Made by a program: the position numbers and the translations under genes. The notes under the pieces are model-generated. The model was given only the letters and a program-made list of their open reading frames with translations, was not told where the DNA came from and did not search any database. DNA of 64,000 bases from Cognatishimia sp. 1_MG-2023 (GTDB lineage Bacteria; Pseudomonadota; Alphaproteobacteria; Rhodobacterales; Rhodobacteraceae), in assembly GCF_030548175.1 (NCBI RefSeq), contig NZ_JAUORX010000011.1, forward strand, positions 17,516 through 81,515, given 5' to 3'. This document shows positions 9,633 to 18,368 of this stretch, piece by piece (positions within the stretch are counted from its first letter, which is position 1; the number at the start of each line of letters is the position of its first letter).

Positions 9633-10286
9633 ATGTCGCTATCTGAAATTCAGGCACGTATTCACAAAGCAGAAACCAACGCTGGCCGTGACCAAGGCAG
9701 CACTCAGCTGATCGCTGTGTCCAAGGTGCAGCCCAACGAGCGCGTGCAAGAGGTTCTTGAGCAAGGCCACACTCTGTTTGGTGAAAACAAAGTCCAGGAA
9801 GTTGCAGGCAAATGGCCTGCCTTCCGTGAGACGTTCCCGGACACACAGGTTCATCTGCTCGGCCCGTTGCAAACCAACAAAGCCCGCCAAGCGATGGAGT
9901 TGTTTCAAGCCATCCATTCCCTAGACCGTCCAAAGCTCGCCAATACAATTGCCCGCCTCGCCCAAGAGTTGGGTCATTGCCCCGATCTTTTCATTCAGGT
10001 GAACACCGGTGAAGAAGAGCAAAAGGCCGGCGTCCTTCCGGCAGAGGCAGATAGCTTCATCGCTGAATGCCGTGCGCTTGATCTGCCCATCGTTGGCCTG
10101 ATGTGCATTCCGCCTGCCGATGAAGAGGCCAGTCTTCATTTCTCACTCTTACGCAAAATCGCCGCGCGGAATGATGTCGCTGGATTGTCGATGGGGATGA
10201 GTGGTGATTTCGAAAAAGCTGTCGCCCTAGGTGCTACCCATGTTCGGGTTGGCTCTGCCATTTTTGGCGCACGCGATTACGGCTAA
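9633..10286 (+). CDS. yggS: PLP homeostasis protein (YggS/PROSC family)
   Basis: A 217-residue alanine-racemase-fold protein that binds pyridoxal 5'-phosphate and buffers the free PLP pool; no enzymatic activity is established for the family. The PLP lysine lies in LIAVSKVQP, followed by FGENKVQE, LGPLQTNK, HSLDRPKLA and the C-terminal phosphate loop GMSGDFEKAVALGATHVRVGSAIFG. The ATG at 9633 (MSLSEIQARI) has GAGG eight bases upstream and matches the usual family start; a GTG 11 codons earlier is less likely. A palindromic repeat follows immediately after the stop. Confidence 0.95.
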   Translation: MSLSEIQARIHKAETNAGRDQGSTQLIAVSKVQPNERVQEVLEQGHTLFGENKVQEVAGKWPAFRETFPDTQVHLLGPLQTNKARQAMELFQAIHSLDRPKLANTIARLAQELGHCPDLFIQVNTGEEEQKAGVLPAEADSFIAECRALDLPIVGLMCIPPADEEASLHFSLLRKIAARNDVAGLSMGMSGDFEKAVALGATHVRVGSAIFGARDYG

Positions 10287-10288
10287 AT

Positions 10289-10334
10289 CGAATCGTACGT
10301 TTGGTGGCTTGAAACGTACGAATTTCCACATTTA
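10289..10334 (+). repeat. 46-bp palindromic repeat, copy 1
   Basis: Begins three bases after the yggS stop. Arms TCGTACGTTT and AAACGTACGA flank a 9-base loop, and the right arm continues ATTTCCACATTTA. Aligned without gaps to copy 2 (45427..45472, opposite strand), all 38 positions outside an 8-base loop are identical and 7 of 8 loop positions differ. Such arm conservation means either a folded RNA/DNA element or a protein-binding dyad that has been copied. Confidence 0.85.
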
Positions 10335-10362
10335 TAAGCGGTAAACCAACCGGCCGTTGCGT

Positions 10363-10857
10363 CTAAAAGCTTGGCACAATTACGCGTGTTCCGATGGAAA
10401 TACGCTCTGCAATCCAACGCAGATGATCACGCCGGAACGCGATGCAGCCCTCTGTCGGATAACCCTTACGCCGGTATTGATGCAGAAAAATGGCTGACCC
10501 TTTGCCAGCAGTCGCATTTGGCCAATTCCAATCTGTAATGAAAACAAGATCATACAGCGGATCGGCTCGACGGAGGCACTCGTGACTAGGCCCATAAGGC
10601 GCGCGTACTAGATTGTTGTACTGCGGATCATCGCTGGCATCGGACCATAGATCATTGATCCCGATAGGGCGCGCCCAAGGCTGTGGCGCGGTCATGCGAT
10701 CTGGGCGATAAAACATGCCAACAATTCGATGCGTTCCAACCGGAGTCGCACCGTCACCTTCTTGTTTTAAAACAGAAATTCCGCCCTTCCCAATGGTGCA
10801 CGGAAACCGGCGACCGGCAAACCGTACCCCCGTTGGAGTCAAAATCAGATCGTTCAC
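10363..10857 (-). CDS. L,D-transpeptidase (YkuD) domain protein
   Basis: A 164-residue YkuD-fold protein. The catalytic block is [19 protein letters not shown], giving H126 and C138 of the HX(14-17)[ST]xGCh motif (TEGC here). Characterised members form 3-3 crosslinks in peptidoglycan or attach lipoproteins to it. No signal peptide or membrane segment is visible, which is odd for a cell-wall enzyme but common in this small subfamily. Its start overlaps the ribA stop by four bases (10854-10857), so it is translated as the second gene of a ribA operon. Confidence 0.88.
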   Translation of the reverse strand: MNDLILTPTGVRFAGRRFPCTIGKGGISVLKQEGDGATPVGTHRIVGMFYRPDRMTAPQPWARPIGINDLWSDASDDPQYNNLVRAPYGPSHECLRRADPLYDLVFITDWNWPNATAGKGSAIFLHQYRRKGYPTEGCIAFRRDHLRWIAERISIGTRVIVPSF

Positions 10858-11945
10858 AGCAAATGCCCTGACTTCGAAGCTTTCGTCGCAAGATAGGCTT
10901 CGTTATGACGATTCTTGCCAACCTTAAGCTCCACACGCTCTGCGACCGAAACCCCGGTGTCTTCCATCATTTTGATTTTCTTCGGGTTGTTCGTCAGAAG
11001 GCGAACAGAAGAAAATCCAAGCTTTTTCAGGATATTAGCCCCAATTCGAAAGTCGCGTTCGTCATCTTCGAACCCTAGGCGATGGTTGGCTTCAACGGTA
11101 TCAAACCCCTGATCCTGCAACGAATAGGCCCGCATTTTATTGGCAAGTCCAATCCCGCGCCCCTCTTGATTGAGGTATAGCAAAACCCCTTCGCCTTCAT
11201 CACCCATCTGCGCCAATGCGCCATTCAACTGCGGACCGCAATCGCATTTCAACGAACCCAAAACATCACCGGTAAAACAGGCTGAATGCAGTCGCGCCAA
11301 AACGGGCTTGTCCCGAGAAGGTCGTCCAATTTCAATGGCATAGTGCTCTTCGTTGCCATCCTCGGGGCGGAAAATATGTAACCTTCCAGCCTCGGCCGCA
11401 GTCATTGGTAGCCGTGCGTGAATCACCGAATTCATCGGGCTAGAAGCAAGAAAATGCGGCTCTGCCACGCTCTTGGGGATCACCGTCAAACCGTAATTCA
11501 TCGCAAATTCACCGGCGTTTTCAAGCAAAGTGATCACAACAGCTGGCAAAAGCTGCGCCGATTTCACGATGTCCAATGCCAAACGGTGTAATGAAACATC
11601 TCCACCGCGGAATGTTTTGAAAGGCCCCTTGAACGGCATTTTTAGATCATCTGCCGGGTCAGCAACACATCTGACCCAATCTGTTGTTGCATCCTTTGGT
11701 AGAATGATCCGCGCCAAATCTTGATCATAAGCGCGGGCTTTTAACGTCTCTGCACGCCGTGCCGTGACGACAAGACCAACCGGCTGCCCAAGCATCTGAA
11801 CATCCATAAGTCGCTCGTTTTCAAGCGTTTCTGCGGATAAAACCAAAAAGGCTTTTCCGGCGTCTGTCAGCACAATTGGAACGCCCATGCGCAAATCTGC
11901 GCGGGCGCGGGCCAGTCGTTCAATGATATTCGGAGCGAAACTCAT
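10854..11945 (-). CDS. ribA: GTP cyclohydrolase II with degenerate N-terminal domain
   Basis: A 363-residue protein. The C-terminal half is GTP cyclohydrolase II, the first step of riboflavin synthesis: [18 protein letters not shown] supplies the three zinc cysteines, [20 protein letters not shown] the catalytic region, and LLTNNPKKI the GTP/arginine loop. The first ~170 residues resemble a 3,4-dihydroxybutanone-phosphate synthase shell, but the acidic DEDREN signature is replaced by AETLENERL, so that activity is probably lost. The ATG at 11945 with AAGAGG upstream was preferred over an ATG 24 codons earlier. Divergent from the response regulator. Confidence 0.93.
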   Translation of the reverse strand: MSFAPNIIERLARARADLRMGVPIVLTDAGKAFLVLSAETLENERLMDVQMLGQPVGLVVTARRAETLKARAYDQDLARIILPKDATTDWVRCVADPADDLKMPFKGPFKTFRGGDVSLHRLALDIVKSAQLLPAVVITLLENAGEFAMNYGLTVIPKSVAEPHFLASSPMNSVIHARLPMTAAEAGRLHIFRPEDGNEEHYAIEIGRPSRDKPVLARLHSACFTGDVLGSLKCDCGPQLNGALAQMGDEGEGVLLYLNQEGRGIGLANKMRAYSLQDQGFDTVEANHRLGFEDDERDFRIGANILKKLGFSSVRLLTNNPKKIKMMEDTGVSVAERVELKVGKNRHNEAYLATKASKSGHLL

Positions 11946-12106
11946 GCAGGCCTCTTGTTGGTTTGGCCCGTCAGATGTAGCGATTTTTGAAAGATTGTGA
12001 AACATTTCCACACGCATTTACACGACGGCGTGAAATTATTGCAGCATACCTTGAGAAACTGCCCAAGAGCGCGCAACTCTTTGGAAACACAATACGGAGA
12101 CCCTCA

Positions 12107-12793
12107 ATGGGACAGCTCAAGAAAATTCTACTCGTCGACGATGATGACGATCTGCGCGAAGCTCTGTCAGAGCAATTGGTGATGACCGAAGATTTTGATG
12201 TCTTTGAGGCCGCAAACGGCACCGAAGCTATGGGTCGTGTCAAGGAGGGTCTATATGACCTCGTAATCCTTGATGTAGGATTGCCAGACACTGACGGCCG
12301 CGAGCTTTGCCGCCTGATGCGCAAGCAGGGTGTTAAGAGCCCTATCTTGATGCTGACAGGCCATGACACAGACGCTGATACCATTCTTGGTTTGGATGCC
12401 GGCGCGAATGACTACGTGTCTAAGCCATTTAAATTCCCGGTTCTTTTGGCGCGCATTCGCGCACAATTGCGTCAGCACGAACAAAGCGAAGACGCTGTAT
12501 TCACCCTAGGGCCGTATACGTTCAAACCCGCAATGAAGGTTCTTGTAACCGAGGATGATCGCAAAATCCGTCTGACGGAAAAAGAAACCAACATTCTAAA
12601 GTTCCTCTACCGCAGCACAGATGGTGTCGTGGCACGTGATGTTTTGTTGCACGAAGTCTGGGGCTACAACGCGGGCGTAACCACCCACACGTTGGAAACA
12701 CACATCTACCGATTGCGTCAAAAAATCGAGCCTGATCCAAGCAATGCTCGTCTTTTGGTTACGGAATCTGGCGGATATCGTTTGGTTGCCTAA
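12107..12793 (+). CDS. OmpR/PhoB-type response regulator
   Basis: A 228-residue two-domain regulator. The receiver domain (residues 5-120) has the acidic pocket DDDDD at 11-15, phospho-acceptor D56 (LVILDVGLP), T84 and K106 (VSKPF). The C-terminal winged helix (about 130-227) holds LTEKETNILKFLY and the recognition-helix region TTHTLETHIYRLRQKIE. The ATG at 12107 has GGAG eight bases upstream. No sensor kinase is adjacent, as for the orphan-type regulators CenR and CtrA of alphaproteobacteria; CenR is the closest idea but unproven. The 3' region carries a candidate sRNA. Confidence 0.93.
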   Translation: MGQLKKILLVDDDDDLREALSEQLVMTEDFDVFEAANGTEAMGRVKEGLYDLVILDVGLPDTDGRELCRLMRKQGVKSPILMLTGHDTDADTILGLDAGANDYVSKPFKFPVLLARIRAQLRQHEQSEDAVFTLGPYTFKPAMKVLVTEDDRKIRLTEKETNILKFLYRSTDGVVARDVLLHEVWGYNAGVTTHTLETHIYRLRQKIEPDPSNARLLVTESGGYRLVA

Positions 12794-12798
12794 CAACT

Positions 12799-12881
12799 CA
12801 TGGGTGAGTTCCCCCTGCAACAGGTGCATTTGAAACTTTTTTGGATCAGTTGACTTGGCAGGGCTCACCATGACACCCATG
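12799..12881 (+). other. Two mutually exclusive complementary stems downstream of the response regulator
   Basis: GGTGAG (12803-12808) plus CCCTGC (12813-12818) can pair with GCAGGG (12858-12863) plus CTCACC (12864-12869), leaving a TTCC bulge. Alternatively CATGGGTG (12799-12806) pairs perfectly with CACCCATG (12874-12881). Both pairings use the same left strand. No T-tract follows, so neither is a terminator. Confidence 0.55.
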
Positions 12882-12882
12882 T
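12854..12882 (+). promoter_or_regulatory. Heat-shock-sigma (RpoH)-like promoter
   Basis: CTTGGCA at 12854-12860 and CCCATGT at 12876-12882. This resembles the sigma-32 pattern CTTGAAA / CCCCATnT with a 14-base gap between the two elements, within the usual range. The -10 half fits better than the -35 half. Predicted start is near 12889, ahead of the candidate small RNA. Confidence 0.45.
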
Positions 12883-12888
12883 AGGTAA

Positions 12889-12971
12889 GACAAGAGTTCC
12901 CGCGCATATCCGGGTTATGGTATGTACCTCCCTGTTGGACTGGTCCGGACAAACGTCCGGACCTTTTTTTT
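12889..12971 (+). ncRNA. Candidate trans-acting small RNA (~80 nt)
   Basis: Between the response regulator and exonuclease III, a transcript from the RpoH-like promoter to the strong terminator would be about 80 nt. It holds a weak hairpin CCCG/CGGG (12899-12902 with 12911-12914), an unpaired CCTCCC at 12927-12932 complementary to Shine-Dalgarno sequences, and the 9-bp terminator stem. This is the general architecture of stress-induced Rhodobacterales sRNAs with CCUCC loops (CcsR, StsR). Homology to a named RNA could not be tested; no open frame of note exists here. Confidence 0.5.
12942..12971 (+). terminator. Strong intrinsic terminator
   Basis: GGTCCGGAC, loop AAAC, GTCCGGACC: a perfect 9-bp stem followed by eight T residues. 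It lies 148 bp beyond the response-regulator stop, further than usual for a coding gene, which fits an independent short transcript. Confidence 0.93.
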
Positions 12972-13050
12972 ATGCGTAATTTCGATTGAGGTGGCATGTT
13001 GGCCGGCCTTTGATTAGGTTGGCACAAATCGTGAACTTTCGGAGCGCGCC

Positions 13051-13839
13051 ATGTCTTTTACACTTGCCACTTGGAATATTAACTCTGTGCGTCTGCGCGA
13101 ACCAATTGTTTTAAAACTGTTGGAAGAAGAAGCGCCTGATGTCCTTTGTTTGCAGGAATGTAAAAGCCCGGTTGAGTTGATCCCAACCGAAGGCTTTGAG
13201 GCCCTTGGATACCGCTATATGGTTGCACGTGGCCAAAAGGGCTACAACGGTGTGGCGATCCTGTCGAAAATCCCAATGGTTGAATCCAGCGCACAGGATT
13301 TTGCGAACCTAGGCCATGCTCGCCATATCGCGGGGACCTTGGAAAACGGTGTGACCGTCCACAATTTTTATGTGCCTGCGGGTGGCGATGTTCCTGATCG
13401 TGAGAAGAACGAAAAATTCGGTCAGAAGTTGGATTACCTAACAGACATGCGCGATTGGTTCCGTGCGGAGAAACCACAGAAATCAATTCTAGTAGGCGAT
13501 TTGAACATCGCACCGCGTGAAGATGACGTGTGGGACCACAAAAAGCTTTTGAAAATTGTGAGTCATACGCCCATCGAAGTGGAGCATCTTGCAGAAACGC
13601 AAGAGGCTGGTGATTGGGTCGATGTGACGCGCAAAGATATACCAGACGGAAAGCTGTACAGCTGGTGGAGCTACCGCGCCAAAGATTGGGACGCAGCCGA
13701 CAAAGGACGCCGTCTGGATCACGTTTGGGCGACATCTGATATTGCATCCTCTGGCCACTCCAGTCGCGTTCTGCGGGATGTGCGAGGCTGGGAAAAACCT
13801 AGCGACCATGCTCCCGTATTTGCAACGTTTGATATCTAG
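13051..13839 (+). CDS. xth: Exodeoxyribonuclease III
   Basis: A 262-residue Mg-dependent AP endonuclease/3'-5' exonuclease of base-excision repair. Motifs in order: LATWNINSVRLR (residues 5-16), LQECK with metal ligand E36, ILVGDLNIAP, GRRLDHVWAT and the terminal SDHAPV containing the catalytic His. Length and motif order match XthA. The ATG at 13051 follows a purine-rich stretch ending CGGAGCGCGCC. Probably transcribed alone, downstream of the sRNA terminator. Confidence 0.96.
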   Translation: MSFTLATWNINSVRLREPIVLKLLEEEAPDVLCLQECKSPVELIPTEGFEALGYRYMVARGQKGYNGVAILSKIPMVESSAQDFANLGHARHIAGTLENGVTVHNFYVPAGGDVPDREKNEKFGQKLDYLTDMRDWFRAEKPQKSILVGDLNIAPREDDVWDHKKLLKIVSHTPIEVEHLAETQEAGDWVDVTRKDIPDGKLYSWWSYRAKDWDAADKGRRLDHVWATSDIASSGHSSRVLRDVRGWEKPSDHAPVFATFDI

Positions 13840-13872
13840 GGGCTCTGCCCCTCGGCCCTTGGCCTCACCCCG

Positions 13873-13896
13873 GAGTATTTTTGCAAAGGTGAAAAG
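13873..13896 (+). repeat. Short dispersed motif, copy 2
   Basis: GAGTATTTTTGCAAAGGTGA followed by AAAG, 34 bases after the xth stop; 21 of 24 positions match copy 1 at 1414..1437. It is preceded by the G/C-rich stem GGGGCTCTGCCCC at 13839-13851. Together these look like a Rhodobacterales intergenic filler element found after genes. Confidence 0.5.
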
Positions 13897-13971
13897 CGTG
13901 ACTGGCTTGACCTTGGCATGCACGATGGAAAGGGCCATATAGAGGCCAAGTAGATATTTAGGGAATGAACC

Positions 13972-14886
13972 ATGCTTGAATTGGGACAAGGCGCCGAAGC
14001 GCCAGCGACTGATCTTATCAAAGATGTGTCCGAAGCGACGTTCATGCAGGACGTTGTCGACGCCTCGATGCAGGCACCTGTCATCGTAGATTTCTGGGCG
14101 CCATGGTGCGGCCCATGTAAAACGCTAGGCCCTGCGCTAGAAGCAGCTGTGACCAAGGCCAAGGGCGCTGTCACAATGGCTAAGGTCAATGTGGATGAGA
14201 ACCAGGCGATTGCGGGTCAGTTGCGCGTGCAATCTATTCCGACCGTGTTTGCGTTTTATCAGGGCCAGCCAATTGATGGGTTTCAAGGTGCAGTCCCGCC
14301 GAGTGAAATCGAAGATTTTGTAAAGCGCGTTGCTGAAAAAGCAGGTGTTGAAGCAGACGGCGGTTTGGGTGAAGCGCTTGAAACCGCAGAAGAGATGCTG
14401 ACACAGGGTGCCGCAGAAGATGCGGCGCAGGTTTTTGCAGCAATCCTTGAAGAAGATCCAATGAGCGCATTGGCCTTTTCTGGTTTGGCGCGGTCCCATA
14501 TTGCACTGGGTGATTTGGATCAGGCGGAAGCCATTCTGAACGGTGTACCTGCAGAGATCTCCGAAGCGTCAGAGATTGAATCCGTGCGGGCGCAAATTGA
14601 TTTGGCGAAACAAGCTGAAAGCGCAGGACCGGTCACAGAATTGCGCGCAGTTGTCGATGGCAATCCAGATGATCATCAAGCGCGGTTTGACCTAGCTTTA
14701 GCTTTGGTTGCTGCTGATGATCAGGAAGCAGCGGTTAATGAATTGCTTGAACTGTTCCGTCGTGATCGCGAGTGGAATGACGGTGCTGCTAAGGCGCAAT
14801 TGTTCACAATTTTCGACGCGTTGACGCCGCAAGATCCGGTGGTTTTGAACGGTCGTCGTCGTTTGAGCTCAATGATATTTGCCTAA
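13972..14886 (+). CDS. Thioredoxin-TPR co-chaperone (CnoX/YbbN-like)
   Basis: A 304-residue cytoplasmic protein. Residues about 20-125 form a thioredoxin domain with an intact active site WAPWCGPCK (C46, C49); the rest is helical TPR-like sequence (for example MSALAFSGLARSHIALGDLDQAEAI in part) ending near IFA. CnoX proteins hold oxidised clients and hand them to GroEL or DnaK. Unlike E. coli YbbN, which has an altered CxxC, both cysteines are here, so reductase activity is expected. The LON-domain and Trm112 genes follow in the same direction, a common alphaproteobacterial trio. Confidence 0.92.
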   Translation: MLELGQGAEAPATDLIKDVSEATFMQDVVDASMQAPVIVDFWAPWCGPCKTLGPALEAAVTKAKGAVTMAKVNVDENQAIAGQLRVQSIPTVFAFYQGQPIDGFQGAVPPSEIEDFVKRVAEKAGVEADGGLGEALETAEEMLTQGAAEDAAQVFAAILEEDPMSALAFSGLARSHIALGDLDQAEAILNGVPAEISEASEIESVRAQIDLAKQAESAGPVTELRAVVDGNPDDHQARFDLALALVAADDQEAAVNELLELFRRDREWNDGAAKAQLFTIFDALTPQDPVVLNGRRRLSSMIFA

Positions 14887-14913
14887 AGCTGAATAAGCGC
14901 TAGAGTTTAGGGC

Positions 14914-15558
14914 ATGTTTAAAGCCGCTGATCTGCCAGACTTGCTGCCGGTATTTCCCTTGCCAGGTGCTTTGTTGCTGCCGCGCGCACGGTTGCCGCTG
15001 CACATCTTTGAGCCGCGCTACCTCGCGCTGTTCGAAGATGCACTGAAATCGCGTGAACGGATGATCGGTATGGTGCAGCCCGTGCCAAATTCGGTAGGCG
15101 CTGATCCTCAATTGCATCAGGTCGGATGCGCAGGGCGCGTGACACAATTCGCTGAAACAGAAGATGGCCGCTACATGGTCACGTTGACCGGGGTGTCCCG
15201 GTTTGCGATTGAACAAGAGGTCCAGGGATTTCAACCTTATCGTCGGTGTCGGCCCGAGTGGCCGCCGTTTCATTGCGATCTAGGCGCGTTTGAACATGAT
15301 CCGGAATTTGATCGTAAAACGTTCCTAATTCTGTTGGAGCGTTTCTTTGACGCGCAGTCTTTGTCGACCGATTGGGAATCATTGAAAGATGCGGATGATG
15401 AGTTGTTGATCAACTCTTTATCCATGCTGTTGGACTTTCAAGTCGAAGATAAACAGGCGCTTCTTGAAGCGCCGACGCTTACGAAACGCCGTGAAATACT
15501 GGCGACATTAATGGAATATTCGCTGTTGGGCGGAGATGCAGAGGATCGGATGCAATGA
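14914..15558 (+). CDS. LON peptidase substrate-binding domain protein
   Basis: A 214-residue stand-alone N-terminal domain of Lon protease (LON_substr_bdg), with [29 protein letters not shown] near the start broken here as [13 protein letters not shown] and [10 protein letters not shown]. No AAA+ or protease module follows. The molecular role of such proteins is not established. It starts 27 bp after the thioredoxin gene and its last four bases overlap the Trm112-like gene, so the three are likely co-transcribed. Confidence 0.9.
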   Translation: MFKAADLPDLLPVFPLPGALLLPRARLPLHIFEPRYLALFEDALKSRERMIGMVQPVPNSVGADPQLHQVGCAGRVTQFAETEDGRYMVTLTGVSRFAIEQEVQGFQPYRRCRPEWPPFHCDLGAFEHDPEFDRKTFLILLERFFDAQSLSTDWESLKDADDELLINSLSMLLDFQVEDKQALLEAPTLTKRREILATLMEYSLLGGDAEDRMQ

Positions 15559-15737
15559 ACACGAAGCCGAAATTTGACCGCAAAATGCTTGAGTCATTGA
15601 TTTGCCCGCAATCTCAGGGCCCGTTGGAATATGATGCGGACAAGCAAGAATTGATCTCGCGTGGTGCACATCTTGCGTTCCCAATCCGCAATGGCATTCC
15701 GATCATGTTGATAGATGAAGCCCGCGAGTTGGCTTAA
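15555..15737 (+). CDS. Trm112-family small protein
   Basis: A 60-residue YcaR/Trm112-type protein: [17 protein letters not shown], then [29 protein letters not shown], the family's conserved end. Eukaryotic and archaeal Trm112 activates tRNA and rRNA methyltransferases through a zinc ribbon; here only one cysteine remains (in LICP), so zinc binding is unlikely. The start overlaps the LON-domain gene by four bases (ATGA). Confidence 0.9.
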   Translation: MNTKPKFDRKMLESLICPQSQGPLEYDADKQELISRGAHLAFPIRNGIPIMLIDEARELA

Positions 15738-15740
15738 GCC

Positions 15741-16955
15741 TTAGCGCATCAAGTTAGGTAGATCACCGGTTAGACCGGCTGCTTCGCGCATGAACCTGCG
15801 GCGCAGTCCCGGCACCTGATTGACCAATCCAAGCCCTAGATCACGGCCTATCCGCAGCAACGGATTGTCGTTGGAAAAGAGCTTATTCGTGAGGTCTGTT
15901 GTGGCCACTAAGGATTGCGTGTCAAAGCGGCGCCATTGCTCATAGCGTTCTAGGACTAGGATAGAGGCGATGTCTTCGCCGCGTTGTTTTGCCTCGGTCA
16001 GGACTTGAACCAATGCACCAACATCGCGCAGGCCGGCGTTTAGACCTTGGCCCGCAATGGGGTGTAAACCGTGTGCCGCATCGCCAACGAGCGCCACGCG
16101 CTCTGAAACAAAACGATCTGCGACTGTTAGGCCAAGCGGATAAGTGAACCGCGCGCCAGCAAGTGAAATTTCCCCAAGGAAGTCGCCAAATCGTGGGCGA
16201 AGGACGGCTAGGTAATCTTTGTCGCTCAGCGCATGAATGGCTTTGGCGTTATCGTCTGTTTCAGTCCAAACGATAGAGCTGCGATTGCCCGGCAGTGGCA
16301 AAATCGCCAATGGACCGGGGGGCATAAAGAACTGATGCGCAATACCGTTGTGCGGTAAGGCGTGCTCAATCGCGCAGACAAGTGCGGTTTGGCCGTATTC
16401 CCAACCCGTACGACGAATGCCTGCGCGTTTACCAACGCCCGTTTTGCGTCCATCACAACCAACCAAGAGCTTTGCAGTAATTGTGCGTCCTGATGCCAGT
16501 GTTGCGATTACTCCTGCTGGTGTGATCTCTTGATCGACAACGCTATCTTCGTTGATCTGGGTGATGTTCGGCTCTGACTGCACGGCTTTTAAGAAGGCGC
16601 GGTACAGAAAACGATCCTCGACCATAAAACCCATGGGGCCTTCTTCGAGTTCGGTGTGATCAAAGTGCAAAAAGAACGGCGATGGACCTTCGCCAGCGCG
16701 GCCATCGGTGACTTTGATGTCCAGCATCGGTTGGCTGTCTTTGGCGACATCTGCCCAAACGCCGATGGCATTCAGCAACCGTTTTGATGCAAGCGCTAAC
16801 GCATATCCGCGCCCGTCAAAATTGCTGTCGGCACGCGCGCGCTCTGATCGATTGTCTACCATCGTTACGCGAAAGCCCGCTTGGGCTAAGCCAAGAGCCA
16901 GGGCAGGGCCGTTTAGGCCACCACCGGCAATCAAAATATCGCAATCATAGTCCAT
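15741..16955 (-). CDS. UbiH/UbiF/VisC/COQ6-family FAD hydroxylase
   Basis: A 404-residue flavin monooxygenase. The Rossmann motif DILIAGGGLNGPALALGLAQAGF opens the protein (given here as DILIAGGGLNGPALALGL), the DG motif VGCDGRKTGVGK is central, and VALVGDAAHGLHPIAGQGLN is the second FAD site. Members hydroxylate the aromatic ring in ubiquinone biosynthesis; which carbon is modified cannot be told. The ATG at 16955 (MDYDCDILIAGGG) places the Rossmann strand at residue 4; an ATG 12 codons upstream (16991) is also possible. Convergent with the Trm112 gene, divergent from the amidase. Confidence 0.9.
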   Translation of the reverse strand: MDYDCDILIAGGGLNGPALALGLAQAGFRVTMVDNRSERARADSNFDGRGYALALASKRLLNAIGVWADVAKDSQPMLDIKVTDGRAGEGPSPFFLHFDHTELEEGPMGFMVEDRFLYRAFLKAVQSEPNITQINEDSVVDQEITPAGVIATLASGRTITAKLLVGCDGRKTGVGKRAGIRRTGWEYGQTALVCAIEHALPHNGIAHQFFMPPGPLAILPLPGNRSSIVWTETDDNAKAIHALSDKDYLAVLRPRFGDFLGEISLAGARFTYPLGLTVADRFVSERVALVGDAAHGLHPIAGQGLNAGLRDVGALVQVLTEAKQRGEDIASILVLERYEQWRRFDTQSLVATTDLTNKLFSNDNPLLRIGRDLGLGLVNQVPGLRRRFMREAAGLTGDLPNLMR

Positions 16956-17039
16956 ACTTCTCAATATGCTGCATGCTTCGGGATTGTCCATGCGCCGTAG
17001 GGCCGCTACCGTTCACAAAAGACATTTTCGGAGCGAGCG

Positions 17040-18368
17040 ATGTTTGATTGGCTAAAAATGAGTGCCGCGAAATTAGGGCAGGGGATCGGAGAAGGTGCAA
17101 TTGATCCCGTTGCGCTGACCCAAGCGTTTTTAGGAGCAATTGATAGTCACGAGCATCGCGATAAGATTTATTCGCAGGTGACCCATGATCGCGCTATGGC
17201 CGAAGCAGAAGCCGCTGCCGAACGCGCGCGTGCTGGGCAGCGATTGTCCGCTTTAGACGGGGTGCCCATCAGCTGGAAAGACCTATTTGATAGTGCGGGC
17301 ACGGTAACAGAGGCCGGCTCTGCTTTGCTAAAAGGCCGTGTTCCAAACAAGGACGCGAAAGTGCTTGAGAACGCAACAAAGCTAGGTTTGGTGTGCTTGG
17401 GAAAAACCCACATGTCCGAGCTCGCGTTTTCAGGTCTCGGATTTAATCCCGTTACAGCGACGCCGCCTTGTGTGAACGATGCTGGGGCGGTTCCCGGTGG
17501 TTCTTCGTCTGGGGCAGCGTCCTCGGTCGCGTTTGATTTGGCCGCTGTCGGAATTGGGTCGGATACAGGCGGATCGGTGCGTATTCCGGCGGCCTGGAAT
17601 GACTTGGTTGGGTTGAAAACGACTTGGGGCCGTATTCAAAGTGATGGTGTTGTACCGCTATGTCCACGATTTGATACTGTCGGACCAATCTGTCGAACCG
17701 TCGAAGATGCGGCGCTGAGTTTGGCAGTTCTTGAAGGTGGGGCTGTTCCTGATCTGCAAGGTGCATCGCTTAGGGGCATGCAGTTTGCGATTTTGGAAAC
17801 GTCCGCGATGGAAAGCGTGCGTGATGAGCCGCTAAAGGCGTTTGAAACAGCAGTGCAGCGGATAAAAGACGCGGGCGGGCACGTCACTAAAATCACAGCG
17901 CCAGAAGTTGCGCGGGCCATGTCGATGAGTGCGGTTCTGTTTACCTCCGAAGCTTATGGCGTTTGGCAGGAAGAAATTGAATCAAATCCGGATGTGATGT
18001 TCGCGGAAATTCTTGCGCGATTTAGGTCGGGGGCACAGTTTTCTGGCCCGCAGTACGTCGCCGCTTGGCGCGAACTGAAAGCATTGCGAGAGCGTTGGAA
18101 TCAGCGTGTCGCAGGGTTTGACGCCGTTATTTGCCCGACAGCTCCGATCTTGCCGCCGAATTTAGCGCGGTTGCAGCATGACAAGGAATATTACGTCGAA
18201 GAAAACCTATTGGCTTTGCGCAATACGAGGATCGGAAATTTGATGGGGCTTTGTGGCATTACATTGCCTACGGGCGTTCCAAGCTGTGGATTGATGCTGT
18301 TTGGACAACCATTCCAAGAGGAACGTCTTCTTCGTATTGCTGCTGCCGCTGAGCGGGTTTTGACCTAA
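17040..18368 (+). CDS. Amidase signature family enzyme
   Basis: A 442-residue amidase with the Ser-cisSer-Lys triad: K80 in GVPISWKDLFD, the serine cluster PGGSSSGAA (155-157), and nucleophile S179 in GSDTGGSVRIPAA. Related to GatA, but no gatB/gatC neighbours exist and the C-terminus lacks GatA-specific features, so it is a stand-alone amide hydrolase of unknown substrate. The ATG at 17040 follows GGAGCGAGCG. The aminotransferase gene follows 124 bp later on the same strand. Confidence 0.92.
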   Translation: MFDWLKMSAAKLGQGIGEGAIDPVALTQAFLGAIDSHEHRDKIYSQVTHDRAMAEAEAAAERARAGQRLSALDGVPISWKDLFDSAGTVTEAGSALLKGRVPNKDAKVLENATKLGLVCLGKTHMSELAFSGLGFNPVTATPPCVNDAGAVPGGSSSGAASSVAFDLAAVGIGSDTGGSVRIPAAWNDLVGLKTTWGRIQSDGVVPLCPRFDTVGPICRTVEDAALSLAVLEGGAVPDLQGASLRGMQFAILETSAMESVRDEPLKAFETAVQRIKDAGGHVTKITAPEVARAMSMSAVLFTSEAYGVWQEEIESNPDVMFAEILARFRSGAQFSGPQYVAAWRELKALRERWNQRVAGFDAVICPTAPILPPNLARLQHDKEYYVEENLLALRNTRIGNLMGLCGITLPTGVPSCGLMLFGQPFQEERLLRIAAAAERVLT

